64,000 nt of DNA from Ignavibacteria bacterium (lineage in GTDB: Bacteria; Bacteroidota; Ignavibacteria; SZUA-365). This document shows, one piece after another, positions 1 to 13,200 of this stretch; the stretch's first letter is position 1, and every line of letters starts with the position of its first letter. The notes under the pieces are model-generated. The model was not told the origin of the DNA, did no database searches, and was given only the letters and a program-made list of their open reading frames with translations. The stretch spans positions 62,001-126,000 of the forward strand of contig JADKJW010000014.1 in the NCBI GenBank assembly GCA_016720835.1. The letters run 5' to 3'. The translations under genes were made by a program, and so were the position numbers.

Positions 1-1
1 C

Positions 2-1029
2 CAATCGACGTGTCTGGGAGACACTCTTCGTACGCTCGAACTTTCGATTTCGAATGTCTGCGGCGACAGCGCGAGCGCGTCGACGTCATTTCCGGCCCCT
101 GGTGTTCCGATCATACAGGGACCCCGGGCGGCATGTCCGAACACGCCACTGCAGTATTCTGTGACAGATCATCCGGGAAGCTGGTACAGGTGGGAAGCAC
201 GAGGCGGTACCATTATCCAGGGCGGAAGCAGTGCATCGGTCCTCATCGCATGGCCGCATGGGGGCGAGGGCCCGGCAGGAACGGTCATCGTGCGTGAAGA
301 GACTGATTACTGCAGCGCAGTGGACAGTCTCCACGTCACGCGGCTGCGCTCCGCCTTTCCCGTCATCGACGCACTTGGTCCCACGCAGTTTTGTCAGGGT
401 GACAGCGTGATTCTGGATGCCGGCGCGGGCTGGGATTATTACCGGTGGTCCACCGGCTGGCCAACCGGTGATACCACGCGCAGGATTGTCGTGAAGAAGA
501 GCGGCTCCTTCAGTGTCGGGACTGGATGGTACGGCGGTTGCGGCGACAGGTCGCTGCCCGTCACTGTCACGGTCTTTCCGAAAGCGTATACCCCGACCAT
601 TCTCCGCCGGGGCGACACGTTGCGCTGCGGCATGGCGGCGGTCTCGTACACGTGGATGCGCAACGGAGTTCCTCTTTCCATCGGCAATGCACGCGAGTTC
701 GTCCTTGCGGAGACAGGGACGTACACCGTGACGATAACAAACGCGAACGGTTGCAGCAGCACCTCGCCGCCGTTCATCGTGACGACTCTTCCCGTGGAGA
801 GAACCGAACCGATGACATGGCGATCGAATGGTACCCCCAGCCCGTGCGCGGGGATTTCACGGTGCGTTTCGGGGATGGGTATGCAGGTTCAACGCGGATC
901 TCCATCATGGATATTCTTGGACGAACCATATTTTCAGAGACGGTCGATATCGACAATCATGGAAGGGGCCGGGAGTGATCTCCTCCTTTGGTCGAAAGCA
1001 CGGCGATGTCCCTGAGTGTGTAAATTGGC
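2..1029 (+). pseudogene. T9SS surface protein remnant, copy A (left-truncated, frameshifted)
   Basis: The reading frame is open from base 2, so the gene begins outside the window. It encodes Ig-like modules of the SprB/PKD type: a QFCQGDSVILDAG segment, YRWSTG, then a second module with YTVTITNANGCSS. Near 805-828 the frame shifts, because the T9SS sorting domain (EWYPQPVRGDFTVRFGDGY, then MDILGRT) is read one frame over. That frame stops early at 978, and the expected last strands survive only as degraded similarity to about 1029. The 830-950 stretch is nearly identical in DNA to 2558-2680 of copy B. The protein was presumably secreted and surface anchored; as it stands it cannot carry an intact sorting signal. 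A sequencing error could explain one shift, but the eroded tail points to real decay. Confidence 0.7.
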
Positions 1030-1254
1030 ATGAAGGAAGTTGAGGAGAGCGCACGGCGCCAGTCACGGACGCGGTGGCATTTCTCGCCACAGGATAGTTA
1101 CAAGGAGCAGAATCCGATATATGGGATGCGCCAGGCCAACGGCATGTAGTTGGCAATGGTTGAGTCATCCTTCGCAGTGAACTCCCTCTGATGAACATTT
1201 CATTGATACCCCAGCGCATTGTACAGCGCATCACTCCCATGGTGTTTGGCATTT

Positions 1255-2798
1255 ATCGACATGATGGATGGAAGGAACGACGAAGCGACGATCGTCTGGT
1301 TCAACGCGACGGTGCACACGGCCGCAAGGCATGACCACCTCCCCGATCTGCTCCATACGCGATGGATGCTCCCCTGCGAATGGCCTGACCGCGATGTGGG
1401 ACGGCGCGTATGCGGGTCTGCAGGAAATCGTCACAAGCGGTTTCGGATACCGGGCTCTCATTCTTCTCACGGATGGAGCCGATAATGCATCGACGAAGAC
1501 GACCGAGGAGGTCATGCCCTTTGCGGTCTGAAAAACCAGATTCGCGTGTACACCATCGGGCTGGGAGCGAGCATGATTCCACTGCCCTGAGGCGCCTTGC
1601 CGACACCACCGGGGCGAGGTACTTCGGGGTCGCGGATCCGGCAAACTCCCGTCGGTGTACCAGAGCCATCTACCCTGGATTTTTGGCGGCCCGGGCCCTG
1701 CCAGATCAACTATACATCCTCGAACTGCTCCGGAGCTACCTCGCTTCGCACGATTCTACATCGCGGTTTCCGATGTCTGCGACGGCTCGACCAGCAAGAA
1801 GAAAACATTCGCTGTTCCCGACTCCGCCAATCATCGTGGGCCCCGGGCGGTCTGTCGCGCCGAATGTGCTGCGTACTCCGTTCCCCATCGCCCCGGTAAC
1901 GGCGCCTTACCTCTGGGAAACGGGAACCACTGTACCCAACGGACTCAAAGGCACCATTGTCGGGAGGAATGACTCATCCGCCGTGCGGATCGTGTGGCCG
2001 AACGGGAATCTGAGTCCCGCGGGATATGTGTCGGTTCGCGAAGTCTCCGGCTCCTGCACGCTGACAGACAGCATCGCCGTCGAACTGAAACTGTACGCCT
2101 ACCCCATCATCGACGTGCTGGGGCCGGATCAATTCTGCGAGGGGGACAGCGTCATCCTCGATGCGGGGGGCCTGTGGGACTCGTACCGATGGTCCACCGG
2201 CGACACGACGCGATTCATTGTCGTCAAGCGAACCGGCGTGTATACCAGGTTCTCGCCGGCTGGAGGGACGGCTGCGGCGAGCTTTCCCCGCGGCGAAATC
2301 ACGGTGTTTCCTGAACCTGCGGCGCCTGTCATTTCCCGTACCGGCGATGTGCTGCACTGCGGCACACAGGCTGCAGCCTATCAGTGGCAGCGGATGGGTG
2401 TGCCCATTCCAGGTGCGACGTCGCGAGACCACAGCCTGACGATGACCGGAGTGTATTTCGTGAGCATCACCGACACGAACGGCTGCACCAACACTTCCGC
2501 GCCGTTCACCGTCCTCTCTCTCCCTGTGGAGAAGCTCCCGCCCGACGATGTCGGCTTCGAATGGTACCCGCAGCCCGTGCGCGGGGATTTTACGGTGCGC
2601 TTCGGGGATGGGTATGCAGGTTCAACGCGGATCTCCATCATGGACATACTTGGACGAACGGTATTTTCAGAGACCGTCGATATCGAAGATCGTGGAATCA
2701 TGCTCATTCCCTTCGAGAGGCCGCTGCCGGGAGTGTACTTTCTCACCGTGCAGAGCGGTACGCGGCGGCTGTCCCTGCCGTTTCTCAAGGTGAAATGA
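1255..2798 (+). pseudogene. VWA plus Ig-like T9SS surface protein, copy B (multiple frameshifts)
   Basis: A VWA domain is recognisable but spread over several frames: IVWFNATVHTA (about 1285-1320), then GYRALILLTDGADNAST (about 1443-1495), then NQIRVYTIGLGAS (about 1533-1575), then LRRLADTTGARYFGVADPAN (about 1590-1650). At least four indels lie between 1300 and 1880. From about 1885 to 2798 one frame is clean, with Ig-like modules (FCEGDSVILDAG, YRWSTGDTTRF, YQWQRMG, TDTNGCT) and a complete T9SS type A sorting domain ending in LSLPFLKVK. The clean part matches copy A closely, so the two are tandem duplicates. No start codon or signal peptide was found upstream; 1030-1254 holds nothing I can read. 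A truncated protein from an internal start cannot be excluded. Confidence 0.7.
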
Positions 2799-2881
2799 GG
2801 GCGTTGCGGCAATTGGAACGACAGGCGCCCGTCCGGCCTGCATTACGATTTGAATCCGGTACTTGATATCGTTCCGGCTCG

Positions 2882-3011
2882 GTGCGGGAGCGGAGCTCCC
2901 GCACAACAGGAGTTCGTGTGCGTACGTATCCGTGCGGGAGCCAAGCTACCGCACAACACGAGTACGTGTGTGTGCGTATCCGTGCGGGAGCCGAGCTCCC
3001 GCACAACAGGC
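2882..3011. repeat. 50-bp tandem repeat, each unit carrying a 23-bp palindrome
   Basis: Palindromes start at 2882, 2932 and 2982, exactly 50 bp apart. Each reads GTGCGGGAGC, 3 nt, GCTCCCGCAC, with 10-bp arms; the middle copy (2932-2954) has one mismatch in the stem. The 27-nt stretches between them also resemble one another (AACA-GAGT-CGTGTG-CGTATCC), so this is a tandem repeat and not a spacer array. The first and third palindromes contain GAGCTC at the centre. Possible roles are transcription termination in both directions or a REP-like element; the sequence alone does not decide. Confidence 0.8.
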
Positions 3012-3064
3012 GCAGTTGCAGACAAGCACGAATCCTGCAGGAACATGCAGGAATCGTCGAGGAA

Positions 3065-3136
3065 GGACAAGCCAGAGGCTTGTCCCCACCCGGGCATCTA
3101 TTCACTTCGGAATCGGACCAGCACGGAGGCTGGTCC
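3065..3136. repeat. Pair of hairpins of a shared interspersed-repeat type
   Basis: GGACAAGCC-AGA-GGCTTGTCC (3065-3085) and GGACCAGC-ACGGAG-GCTGGTCC (3115-3136) start 50 bp apart, and each is followed by C-C/T-ACCCGG. The stems differ in sequence but keep base pairing, which suggests selection on the fold or independent insertion of a mobile palindromic unit. A smaller hairpin, TCCTGCA-6 nt-TGCAGGA, lies at 3033-3052. Confidence 0.6.
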
Positions 3137-3173
3137 CTACCCGGTTTTTGTTTTACTTCCTACTCCCCACTCC

Positions 3174-4322
3174 CTACTCCACCGTCCAAGCCCCCGCCCG
3201 CATGATCACCTCCTCCCGGCCGTCGGGATAAAAGAGCGTGACCTCCTTTACCTGGATGTCGGGTTGCAGGGAGGGGACGTAGACCCGGTCGATGTGTATG
3301 ACTTTTTTCGGATCGTTGAAGGAGGCCGGCGAGACGATGCCGCCGAAGTGCTCGCTGCGCCCGAAGGCCACGTGCAGGCCGAGCTTCTCGTCCATGAGCA
3401 GATTGCCGACGGCGGTGCAGCCGAATTCGCCCAGCACGCCGTGCCCGAGCTCCGCGATGTTGCCGTAGGCGGGTTCCGCATTGAGATAATCGCGTTCGGC
3501 GCTGCTGCGCGGCCCCTCGGTCAGCACTTCCACCGCGCGGTTGCCCTCGACGCGGTACAGGACGATCTCGTCGCCGAACTGCACGGGCAGCGTGCCGCGC
3601 GTTTTGCTGGGCTCACCCTCGCGTTCGCCCTCGTAGGGCACGATGTAGGTTTCTCCCGAGGGGAGGTTGCCGACGACCATGTCGTCGCGGAACATGCCGC
3701 TGCTCGCCGTCGCGGTGCGGTAGCGCAGATCGGCATCGAACACGTAGTCGACGCCGCGCGCCGTGAAGATCATCACTTCCCTCTCGGCCGCGTCGAGGCG
3801 CGTCTTGAGCTGCATGATGCGCTCGTGCACTTTCCCGTAATCAAGCCCGAGCGACGGCAGCATGGACGGAATGAAACCCGGCATCGTCGTACCGCGGAAG
3901 TTGTGCACCTTGGCCAGCATCTTGAGCGGCGCCGTGGCGGAGAACTCCGTCGGCGCGATGATCAGGTCCGTGCGCCCGAGCACTTCCGTAAGCGGCACGG
4001 GCATCCCCTGCGCGCGCAGCACGGCCGCGGACAGCTCGCCGGGCTTTCCCGCCCAGTGGTATAGCGTGTCCGGCAGGTTGTTGTTGTTGCTGCCGACGTT
4101 GGGGTACCAGAAGATCTCGACCTGCTCGAGGCCGATGTCGTTCTTGAACTCGATGGACTTCACCCACCACTCGTAGGCCAGTTCCCTGCGGCTGCGCCAC
4201 TGCTCGTTGTCCGGCACGGCCTCGTCCGGCACGTCCACGATGGTCGTGAGCACCCTGTCGCTCGGCCGCGGGTGGAAGACGGTGGTGAAGAGGTCTCTGA
4301 GTTCTGCTGCTGTGAGTGCCAT
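3174..4322 (-). CDS. Aminopeptidase, M29 (thermophilic metalloprotease) family-like
   Basis: A 382-residue protein that probably releases N-terminal amino acids from peptides in the cytoplasm, using a two-metal centre. The C-terminal half carries the family-like pattern: an ELGHGVLGEFGC segment, then DEKLGLHVAFGRSEHFGG, then the HID motif (VIHIDRVY) where M29 enzymes place His-x-Asp metal ligands. The start is set at the ATG of MALTAAELRDL, because the residues upstream of it look non-coding. No signal peptide is seen. The gene is divergent from nifJ. A TATTTTTC box lies about 75 bp upstream but has no clear partner. The overall match to classic AmpS/AmpT is only moderate, so the exact specificity is unknown. 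Confidence 0.6.
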   Translation of the reverse strand: MALTAAELRDLFTTVFHPRPSDRVLTTIVDVPDEAVPDNEQWRSRRELAYEWWVKSIEFKNDIGLEQVEIFWYPNVGSNNNNLPDTLYHWAGKPGELSAAVLRAQGMPVPLTEVLGRTDLIIAPTEFSATAPLKMLAKVHNFRGTTMPGFIPSMLPSLGLDYGKVHERIMQLKTRLDAAEREVMIFTARGVDYVFDADLRYRTATASSGMFRDDMVVGNLPSGETYIVPYEGEREGEPSKTRGTLPVQFGDEIVLYRVEGNRAVEVLTEGPRSSAERDYLNAEPAYGNIAELGHGVLGEFGCTAVGNLLMDEKLGLHVAFGRSEHFGGIVSPASFNDPKKVIHIDRVYVPSLQPDIQVKEVTLFYPDGREEVIMRAGAWTVE

Positions 4323-4897
4323 GGCGAGATGGAGTACTGGAGTAATGGAGTGCTGGAGTGCCCGAGGTATGAAGTTCGGGTAACGCCAATGATGGGAGAA
4401 AAATACGAAATCCTGTCGCATCTTGTGCCGATGTCGCCAAAATTCTTGCTCAAATCGAGCGCTTGACATTTTCGGACGATGCGGAAAGCTCCATTCGTCT
4501 CAACCTGCCGTCTTTCTTCTGAATTCTGGATTCTGGATTTTGAATTCTGGATTCTGTCCACTGGATTCTGTCCACTGGATTCCGGACACAATTATTCTTC
4601 TTTTCCTTTTCAAAGGAAATCCGTATGTTGAGATGACGAATTCGATATTCGATTCACTATTACGCACCTTCATCGTTCCGATGCCTGTTTTTCCTCCCTC
4701 CTCCCACCTTGTTCTCCCGCGTTCGGGCCGTCTGACGGCAGCAATCGGGGAATTCTTCACTACTTCACATACATCGCTGCTCTCTCCTCATTTCGTCCCA
4801 CCAGCACGAAAGGGCCGCTGCATGCGCGCATGCTGAGTCGCCGCTTCACCCCCTCCATCCGCAACCATCTCTCCGACAAGCAATAGAAGGATTCCCC
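4323..4897. other. Divergent intergenic region with short tandem repeats
   Basis: It lies between the aminopeptidase and nifJ. Positions 4326-4357 repeat GGAGTACTGGAGTAATGGAG-like units, and 4520-4585 repeat GGATTCTG/GATTCTGTCCACTG units. A candidate nifJ promoter sits at 4601-4630, which leaves an unusually long 267-nt leader before the nifJ start. No gene was found in it. Confidence 0.5.
4601..4630 (+). promoter_or_regulatory. Candidate nifJ promoter
   Basis: TTT at 4601, a 20-bp spacer, then TATGTTG at 4624. The geometry matches the stronger TTG-N20-TAnnTT promoters seen elsewhere in this window (22559, 31343, 42433, 46061, 50718, 59023). The -33 box is imperfect, so support is moderate. 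Confidence 0.4.
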
Positions 4898-8491
<3,594 letters not shown>

Positions 8492-8506
8492 TGTCAATGC
8501 GGTAGC

Positions 8507-8553
8507 AGATTGCCGATACCGGATTGCGTTCACGTAATCCGGTATCTGTCAAT
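8507..8553 (+). terminator. Hairpin downstream of nifJ
   Basis: GATACCGGATT (8515-8525) pairs with AATCCGGTATC (8536-8546) across a 10-nt loop. The stem is extended outside an internal bulge by AGATTG/CAATCT. There is no T-run after it, so it may be an mRNA 3'-end or processing hairpin rather than a classical intrinsic terminator. Confidence 0.5.
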
Positions 8554-8616
8554 CTCCCATCTGACATCCTCACGAATCGCACACATTCCAAATCACTGGA
8601 TCATACAGGAACCGCT

Positions 8617-9615
8617 ATGGATCTCACCACCACCTACATGGGTCTCACGCTGAAGAACCCGCTCGTCCCGTCGGCCTCCCCGTTGTCGAAGGACATCGGC
8701 ACGATCAAGGCGATGGAAGACGCGGGCGCATCGGCCATCGTGATGTACTCGCTCTTCGAGGAGCAGATCACCCACGATCAGAAAGCGCTCGATCATTTCC
8801 TGACCGCCGGCGCGGAGAGCTTCGCCGAAGCGATCAGCTACTTCCCCGTCCAGACCGACTACAACCTCGGACCCGACGAGTACCTCGAGCACATCCACAT
8901 CGCGAAGGCCGCCACGGATATCCCGATCATCGGCAGCCTCAACGGCGTCTCGGCGGGCGGCTGGATCGACTACGCCCGCAAGATCGAGCAGGCGGGCGCC
9001 GACGGGCTCGAACTCAACGTGTACTACATCCCGACCGACGGGAAGTACGACGCCGCGGCCATCGAGAACATCTACCTCGAGGATTTGAAGCTGATCAAGA
9101 GCAGCATCAAGATTCCCGTGGCGATGAAGCTCAGTCCCTTCTTCAGCTCGATGTCGAGCATGGCCGCGAAGCTCGACGCCGCGGGCGCCGACGCGCTCGT
9201 CATGTTCAACCGTTTCTATCAGCCCGACTTCGATCTCGACAAGCTGGAAGTGGTCCCGAGCCTCAACCTCAGCACCTCGGCCGAAGGCCGCCTGCCGCTG
9301 CGCTGGATCGCCATTCTCTACAGTCACATCAAGGCGAGCATGGCCGCGACGACGGGCGTGCACACGCACATCGACATGCTGAAGATGCTCATGGCCGGCG
9401 CCGACGTCACGATGATGTGCTCGGCCCTGCTGCATCACGGCGTGCCGCACATCCGCAAGACGCTCGCCGACCTCGAGGCGTGGATGACCGAGCACGAGTA
9501 CGAGTCGGTCAAGCAGATGAAGGGCAGCATGAGCCAGCGCAACGTGGCCGAGCCCGCCGCCTTCGAGCGCGCGAACTACATGAAGGCCCTGCAGAGCTGG
9601 AAGATCACCGTCTGA
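8617..9615 (+). CDS. Dihydroorotate dehydrogenase-like flavoprotein
   Basis: A 332-residue TIM-barrel protein of the dihydroorotate dehydrogenase superfamily. It opens with DLTTTYMGLTLKNPLVPSAS, followed by the GTIKAMEDAGASAIVMYSLF strand-helix. It has PIIGSLNGVSAGGW, LELNVYY, KIPVAMKLSPFF and MLMAGADVTMMCSALL, the flavin/phosphate-binding layout of the fold. The start at 8617 is preceded by CAGGAACC. Its place just after nifJ suggests a redox protein linked to anaerobic metabolism rather than, or in addition to, pyrimidine synthesis; no other pyr gene is in the window. The substrate cannot be settled from sequence. Confidence 0.85.
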   Translation: MDLTTTYMGLTLKNPLVPSASPLSKDIGTIKAMEDAGASAIVMYSLFEEQITHDQKALDHFLTAGAESFAEAISYFPVQTDYNLGPDEYLEHIHIAKAATDIPIIGSLNGVSAGGWIDYARKIEQAGADGLELNVYYIPTDGKYDAAAIENIYLEDLKLIKSSIKIPVAMKLSPFFSSMSSMAAKLDAAGADALVMFNRFYQPDFDLDKLEVVPSLNLSTSAEGRLPLRWIAILYSHIKASMAATTGVHTHIDMLKMLMAGADVTMMCSALLHHGVPHIRKTLADLEAWMTEHEYESVKQMKGSMSQRNVAEPAAFERANYMKALQSWKITV

Positions 9616-9616
9616 T

Positions 9617-9826
9617 TTCCGATTTCGGATTGAAGCGCCAGATCCTATACGTTGTCACACCGAGCGAAGTCGAGGTGGCGAATTTCCGATTTCGGATTGA
9701 AGACGGGACGACGCGATTTTCGAGATATCTTCGAACGATGAAATGACGAATGCCGACAAGCCCCGTGTCCGGAAGGATGCGGGGCTTGTTGATTTCGGAT
9801 TGTGAATTTCCGATTTCGGATTGAAG
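9617..9826. repeat. Three copies of a 19-bp repeat
   Basis: TTCCGATTTCGGATTGAAG occurs at 9617-9635, 9684-9702 and 9808-9826, with a partial copy at 9791-9802. Each full copy contains the near-palindrome TCCGATTTCGGA. Between them (9651-9680) lies GTCACACCGAGCGAAGTCGAGG, similar in style to the 14635 repeat. Confidence 0.8.
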
Positions 9827-10204
9827 ACCTGACAGCGTGAAGTCCGGCGCGAGAGAAGCACCCGCGAATCGGGACCCATGCCTCGACCCTGCTGCCGATG
9901 ACATGTTTTCCGAACGGCACACGAAGCCTGAACGATCAGATCCTTCACTTCGCTGCCGATGACAGCATCAGGAAAACCAGAAGAGATCGCGAAGCAATCG
10001 AACAACACGAATACTACGAAAATGTCTGGTTTCGTGCTGTTTCGGCCCGTTCGTGTGTTTCGCGATCGCCTTTTCTTCTGACGGCAATGTCATTGACGAC
10101 GAAAATGGGATACAGTCCAATACGTGACCCAGGATGACCGTTGCCTTTCACACTTGTCAAGCCCTGTCGCCCTGAGTCCTCGCCGATTCCTCATCATCCC
10201 CCGC

Positions 10205-10235
10205 TTTCCGATCCCCCGCGAAATCCGTATTTTCC
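10205..10235 (+). promoter_or_regulatory. Candidate promoter of the 10289 T9SS gene
   Basis: TTT at 10205, a 20-bp spacer, TATTTTCC at 10228, with a leader of about 54 nt. It has the same spacing as the other promoter candidates but a TTT instead of a TTG upstream box. Confidence 0.4.
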
Positions 10236-10288
10236 GCAATGCAGACCGATCTCTCTTTTTTCACATATCGCAGAACTTCGGAGCCGAG

Positions 10289-13200
10289 ATGAACACCGCC
10301 TCATCACGAATTTTTACCGCATTGCTGTTCCTTTCGACAGCGACCGCATTCTCCCAGGTGTCGATCACCACGCTCGGAGTCCCCTATACGCAGAATTTCG
10401 ATTCCTTCGACACGGCCACAACGGCCGCCATGCCAGCAGGCTGGAAACTGAGCAAGGACGCATCGAACGTGCGGACCGTCGGCGCCTACAGCGCGGCTGT
10501 CACGGCCACCGAACGTCGCGCGGGCAACAGCATGAGTTCCACGGCCGCGAACGGCATCTACAATTACGGCGCGGGCGATGCGGCGGTCGTCACCGAACGC
10601 TGCCCGGGCTTCATCGCCTCCGGCAGCGGCACGAAGAGCGGCAACGTGTATGCATGGTACCGCAACAACGGCGCGAACGGCATCGCGAGCTTCACCATCA
10701 CCTACAACGTGGAGAAATACCGCGGCGGCAGCAATTCGGCGGGCTGGGGCATGCAGCTCTACTACTCCTTCGATGGCACGAACTGGATCACCGCCGGCGC
10801 GTCCTTCTTCACCGGCTTCACGGCGGATGCCAATAACAACGGCTATGCCAGCGCGCCCGGCGCCACGAGCAGCGCCGCGGGTGCCCTCGCGGTGTCCGTC
10901 CCGGCGAATACCGACATCTACTTCGCGTGGAATTATTCGGTCACCAGCGGCACAACCACCACCAACGCGCAGGGACTGGGCGTCGACGACGTCTCGATCA
11001 CTCCGCAGCCGTCCACCGGACTCTCCCCCACCGTCGTGCAGTTTGCAACAGCAACCTCCAGCGTTTCCGAAGGCGCGGGGTCCGCGTCCATCACCGTGAA
11101 CATCGCCAATCCCTCGCCCACGGCTGCAACGACAGTGCAGGTGGCGCTCACGGGCGGCACGGCGGTGAACGGCACGGACATCGTCCCGGCGTACGTGACG
11201 CAGACGCTCACCTTCCCCGCGAACGACGGCGCAAGCCGGACCGCGACCTTCACGCCCTTCGACGATGCGGTGTTCACGGGCAGCCGGACCGCCATCTTCC
11301 AGTTGCAGAACGTCACAGGCGGGACCACTGCACTGATCGGCGGACAGAGCACGCACACCGCCACCATCCTCGAGAATGATTCCCCGCCCGCGCCGACCGT
11401 TGTCGTCAACGAATACTACAACGGCAACGGCGACATCAGCAGCTTCGAAGCAGTGGAACTGCTCGTCGTGAAGGACAGTCTCGACATGCGCGGGTTCTCC
11501 ATTGCCGATGCCACCAGCGGCGGCACCTACCCCTTCGGCTCGGTGAAATTCACCAGCGATCCGCTGTGGAGCAACGTGCAGGCGGGGACCATCATCGTCG
11601 TCGGCGGACTCTTCGCGCTGCCGGCAGAGGATCTCGATCCCTCCGACGGACTGCTCATGGTGTACTGTCCCGACGGTGGCGACACGACGCAGTACCTCAT
11701 CGCCAGCGGCAGCGTCCCTTCCATTGCGGCGGCGTCGGACGCCGTTGCGATACGCGACGCGGGCAACAGCTTCATTCACGGTCTCGCGCACGGCACGGCG
11801 AATCAGAACACGCTCCCCGCGGGCCGCAGCGGCTGGCTCAGCGGCTCCATCGCCAGCGGGCAGACCGTCTCCTTCACTCGCACCGCCGGCGCGATGACGC
11901 TGGCGGATTTTCTCACTCCCACGTTCATCGCAGCCCTCCCATACTCCTTCGGCGCGGCCAACGACACGACGGGCAACCGCGACTTCCTCCGCGGCATCCG
12001 CAGCAGAAATGTGGTGCATGCGCGCAATCTCGCCGGCACCTTTTTCTGGAACATCACCGTGAGCGGCGCGACGGTGAACATGACCGGACCGGTCAACATC
12101 GGCAATGCGCTCACCGTGAATGAAGGCACGTTCAATGAAAACGGCCTTGGAATGAATCTCGACGGCGGCGGCAACGCGCAGAACGGCATCGGCGCGGGTA
12201 CGCTGACGGTGGGCGACAATGCCGGATCGTCGGCCGTCCTCAACCTGACATCGACGCCGTCCATCGTGAGCGGTGCGTTCAGTGCCGGACAATCGGATGC
12301 GACAGTCGATTATCGCGGCACCGCGACGCAGACTGTCCTTCCGGGCACCTATTTCAATCTCAAGATCACGAACGGCAACGCGAGTGCGCAGAAGCTGCTC
12401 GCGAACAACGCAACGGTGAACGGCGCGCTCACGATCAATGCGGGCGCCTACCTGAATGTCGACAAGACGAAGCTCGTCACGCTCGGCCCGACGGGCAGCT
12501 ACACGAATGCCGGGCGCTTCCTCGGCAGCATTCAGACGACGCGCAGCATCAGCGCCGCGGCGGTGCCGGAGAGCTTCGGCGGCATCGGCCTTGCAATGAC
12601 GGCGAATGGACCGGCCTTCCCGGGATCAACCACGGTCAAAATGACCAGCGGCTATTACCTCTGGGTCGCGAATCTTCCATCGATCCTGAAGTACTACACG
12701 GTCACTGCCGCGAACGGCACAGGCAACAACGTCACGCTGACATACAAGTACGAGGCGCTGGATCTCAACGGCCAGATCGAAGCCTCTCTGGGACTGAAGA
12801 ACTCCACCAACGGCGGAGGCATCTGGACCAACAAAACCGGCACGCTCAGCACCGGCGCGAAGACCATCACGCATGCCGCCACAGATGTCAACGGCATCTG
12901 GACCGCGCACGCGAATCCCCCGCAGGGCACGATCGCCTCGAGCGCAGCCGCTCTCAGCTTCACCGCAGAGCAGAATTACCTGCTCCCCGCTTCGCAGCCT
13001 GTCACGGTATCGAACGTGAACGGCAGCGGATCGATCATCGAATGGACCGCAACGCCGTCGACCACCGTCCTGCCGACCTGGCTGGCCGTGACGCCAAGTC
13101 CGGCGAGCGGTGTGAACAGCGGCGCCTTCACGGTGGACGTGCTGCGCACCGATCTCGCGCCCGGCGTGTACACGGGCAGCATCACCGTCGCCGATCCGCA

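Larger units (their letters stand above)
2799..3173. other. Intergenic region rich in palindromes
   Basis: There is no gene here. It separates pseudogene copy B from the converging minus-strand aminopeptidase gene. It holds a 50-bp tandem repeat of palindromes (2882-3011) and three further hairpins (3033-3052, 3065-3085, 3115-3136), then a T-rich stretch from 3137. The short reading frames across it follow the repeat and look accidental. Confidence 0.7.
9616..10288. other. Intergenic region with interspersed repeats
   Basis: No gene is supported. It contains three identical 19-mers (TTCCGATTTCGGATTGAAG), a GTCACACCGAGCGAAGTCGAGG-type repeat, a hairpin at 9756-9789 (ACAAGCCCCG / CGGGGCTTGT, 14-nt loop), and, at its right end, the candidate promoter of the next T9SS gene. 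Confidence 0.6.

Noticed and set aside
2882..3004. A possible CRISPR array because of regular 50-bp spacing
   Set aside because: Only three copies, the between-repeat stretches are similar to one another, and no cas gene is in the window; it is a tandem repeat.
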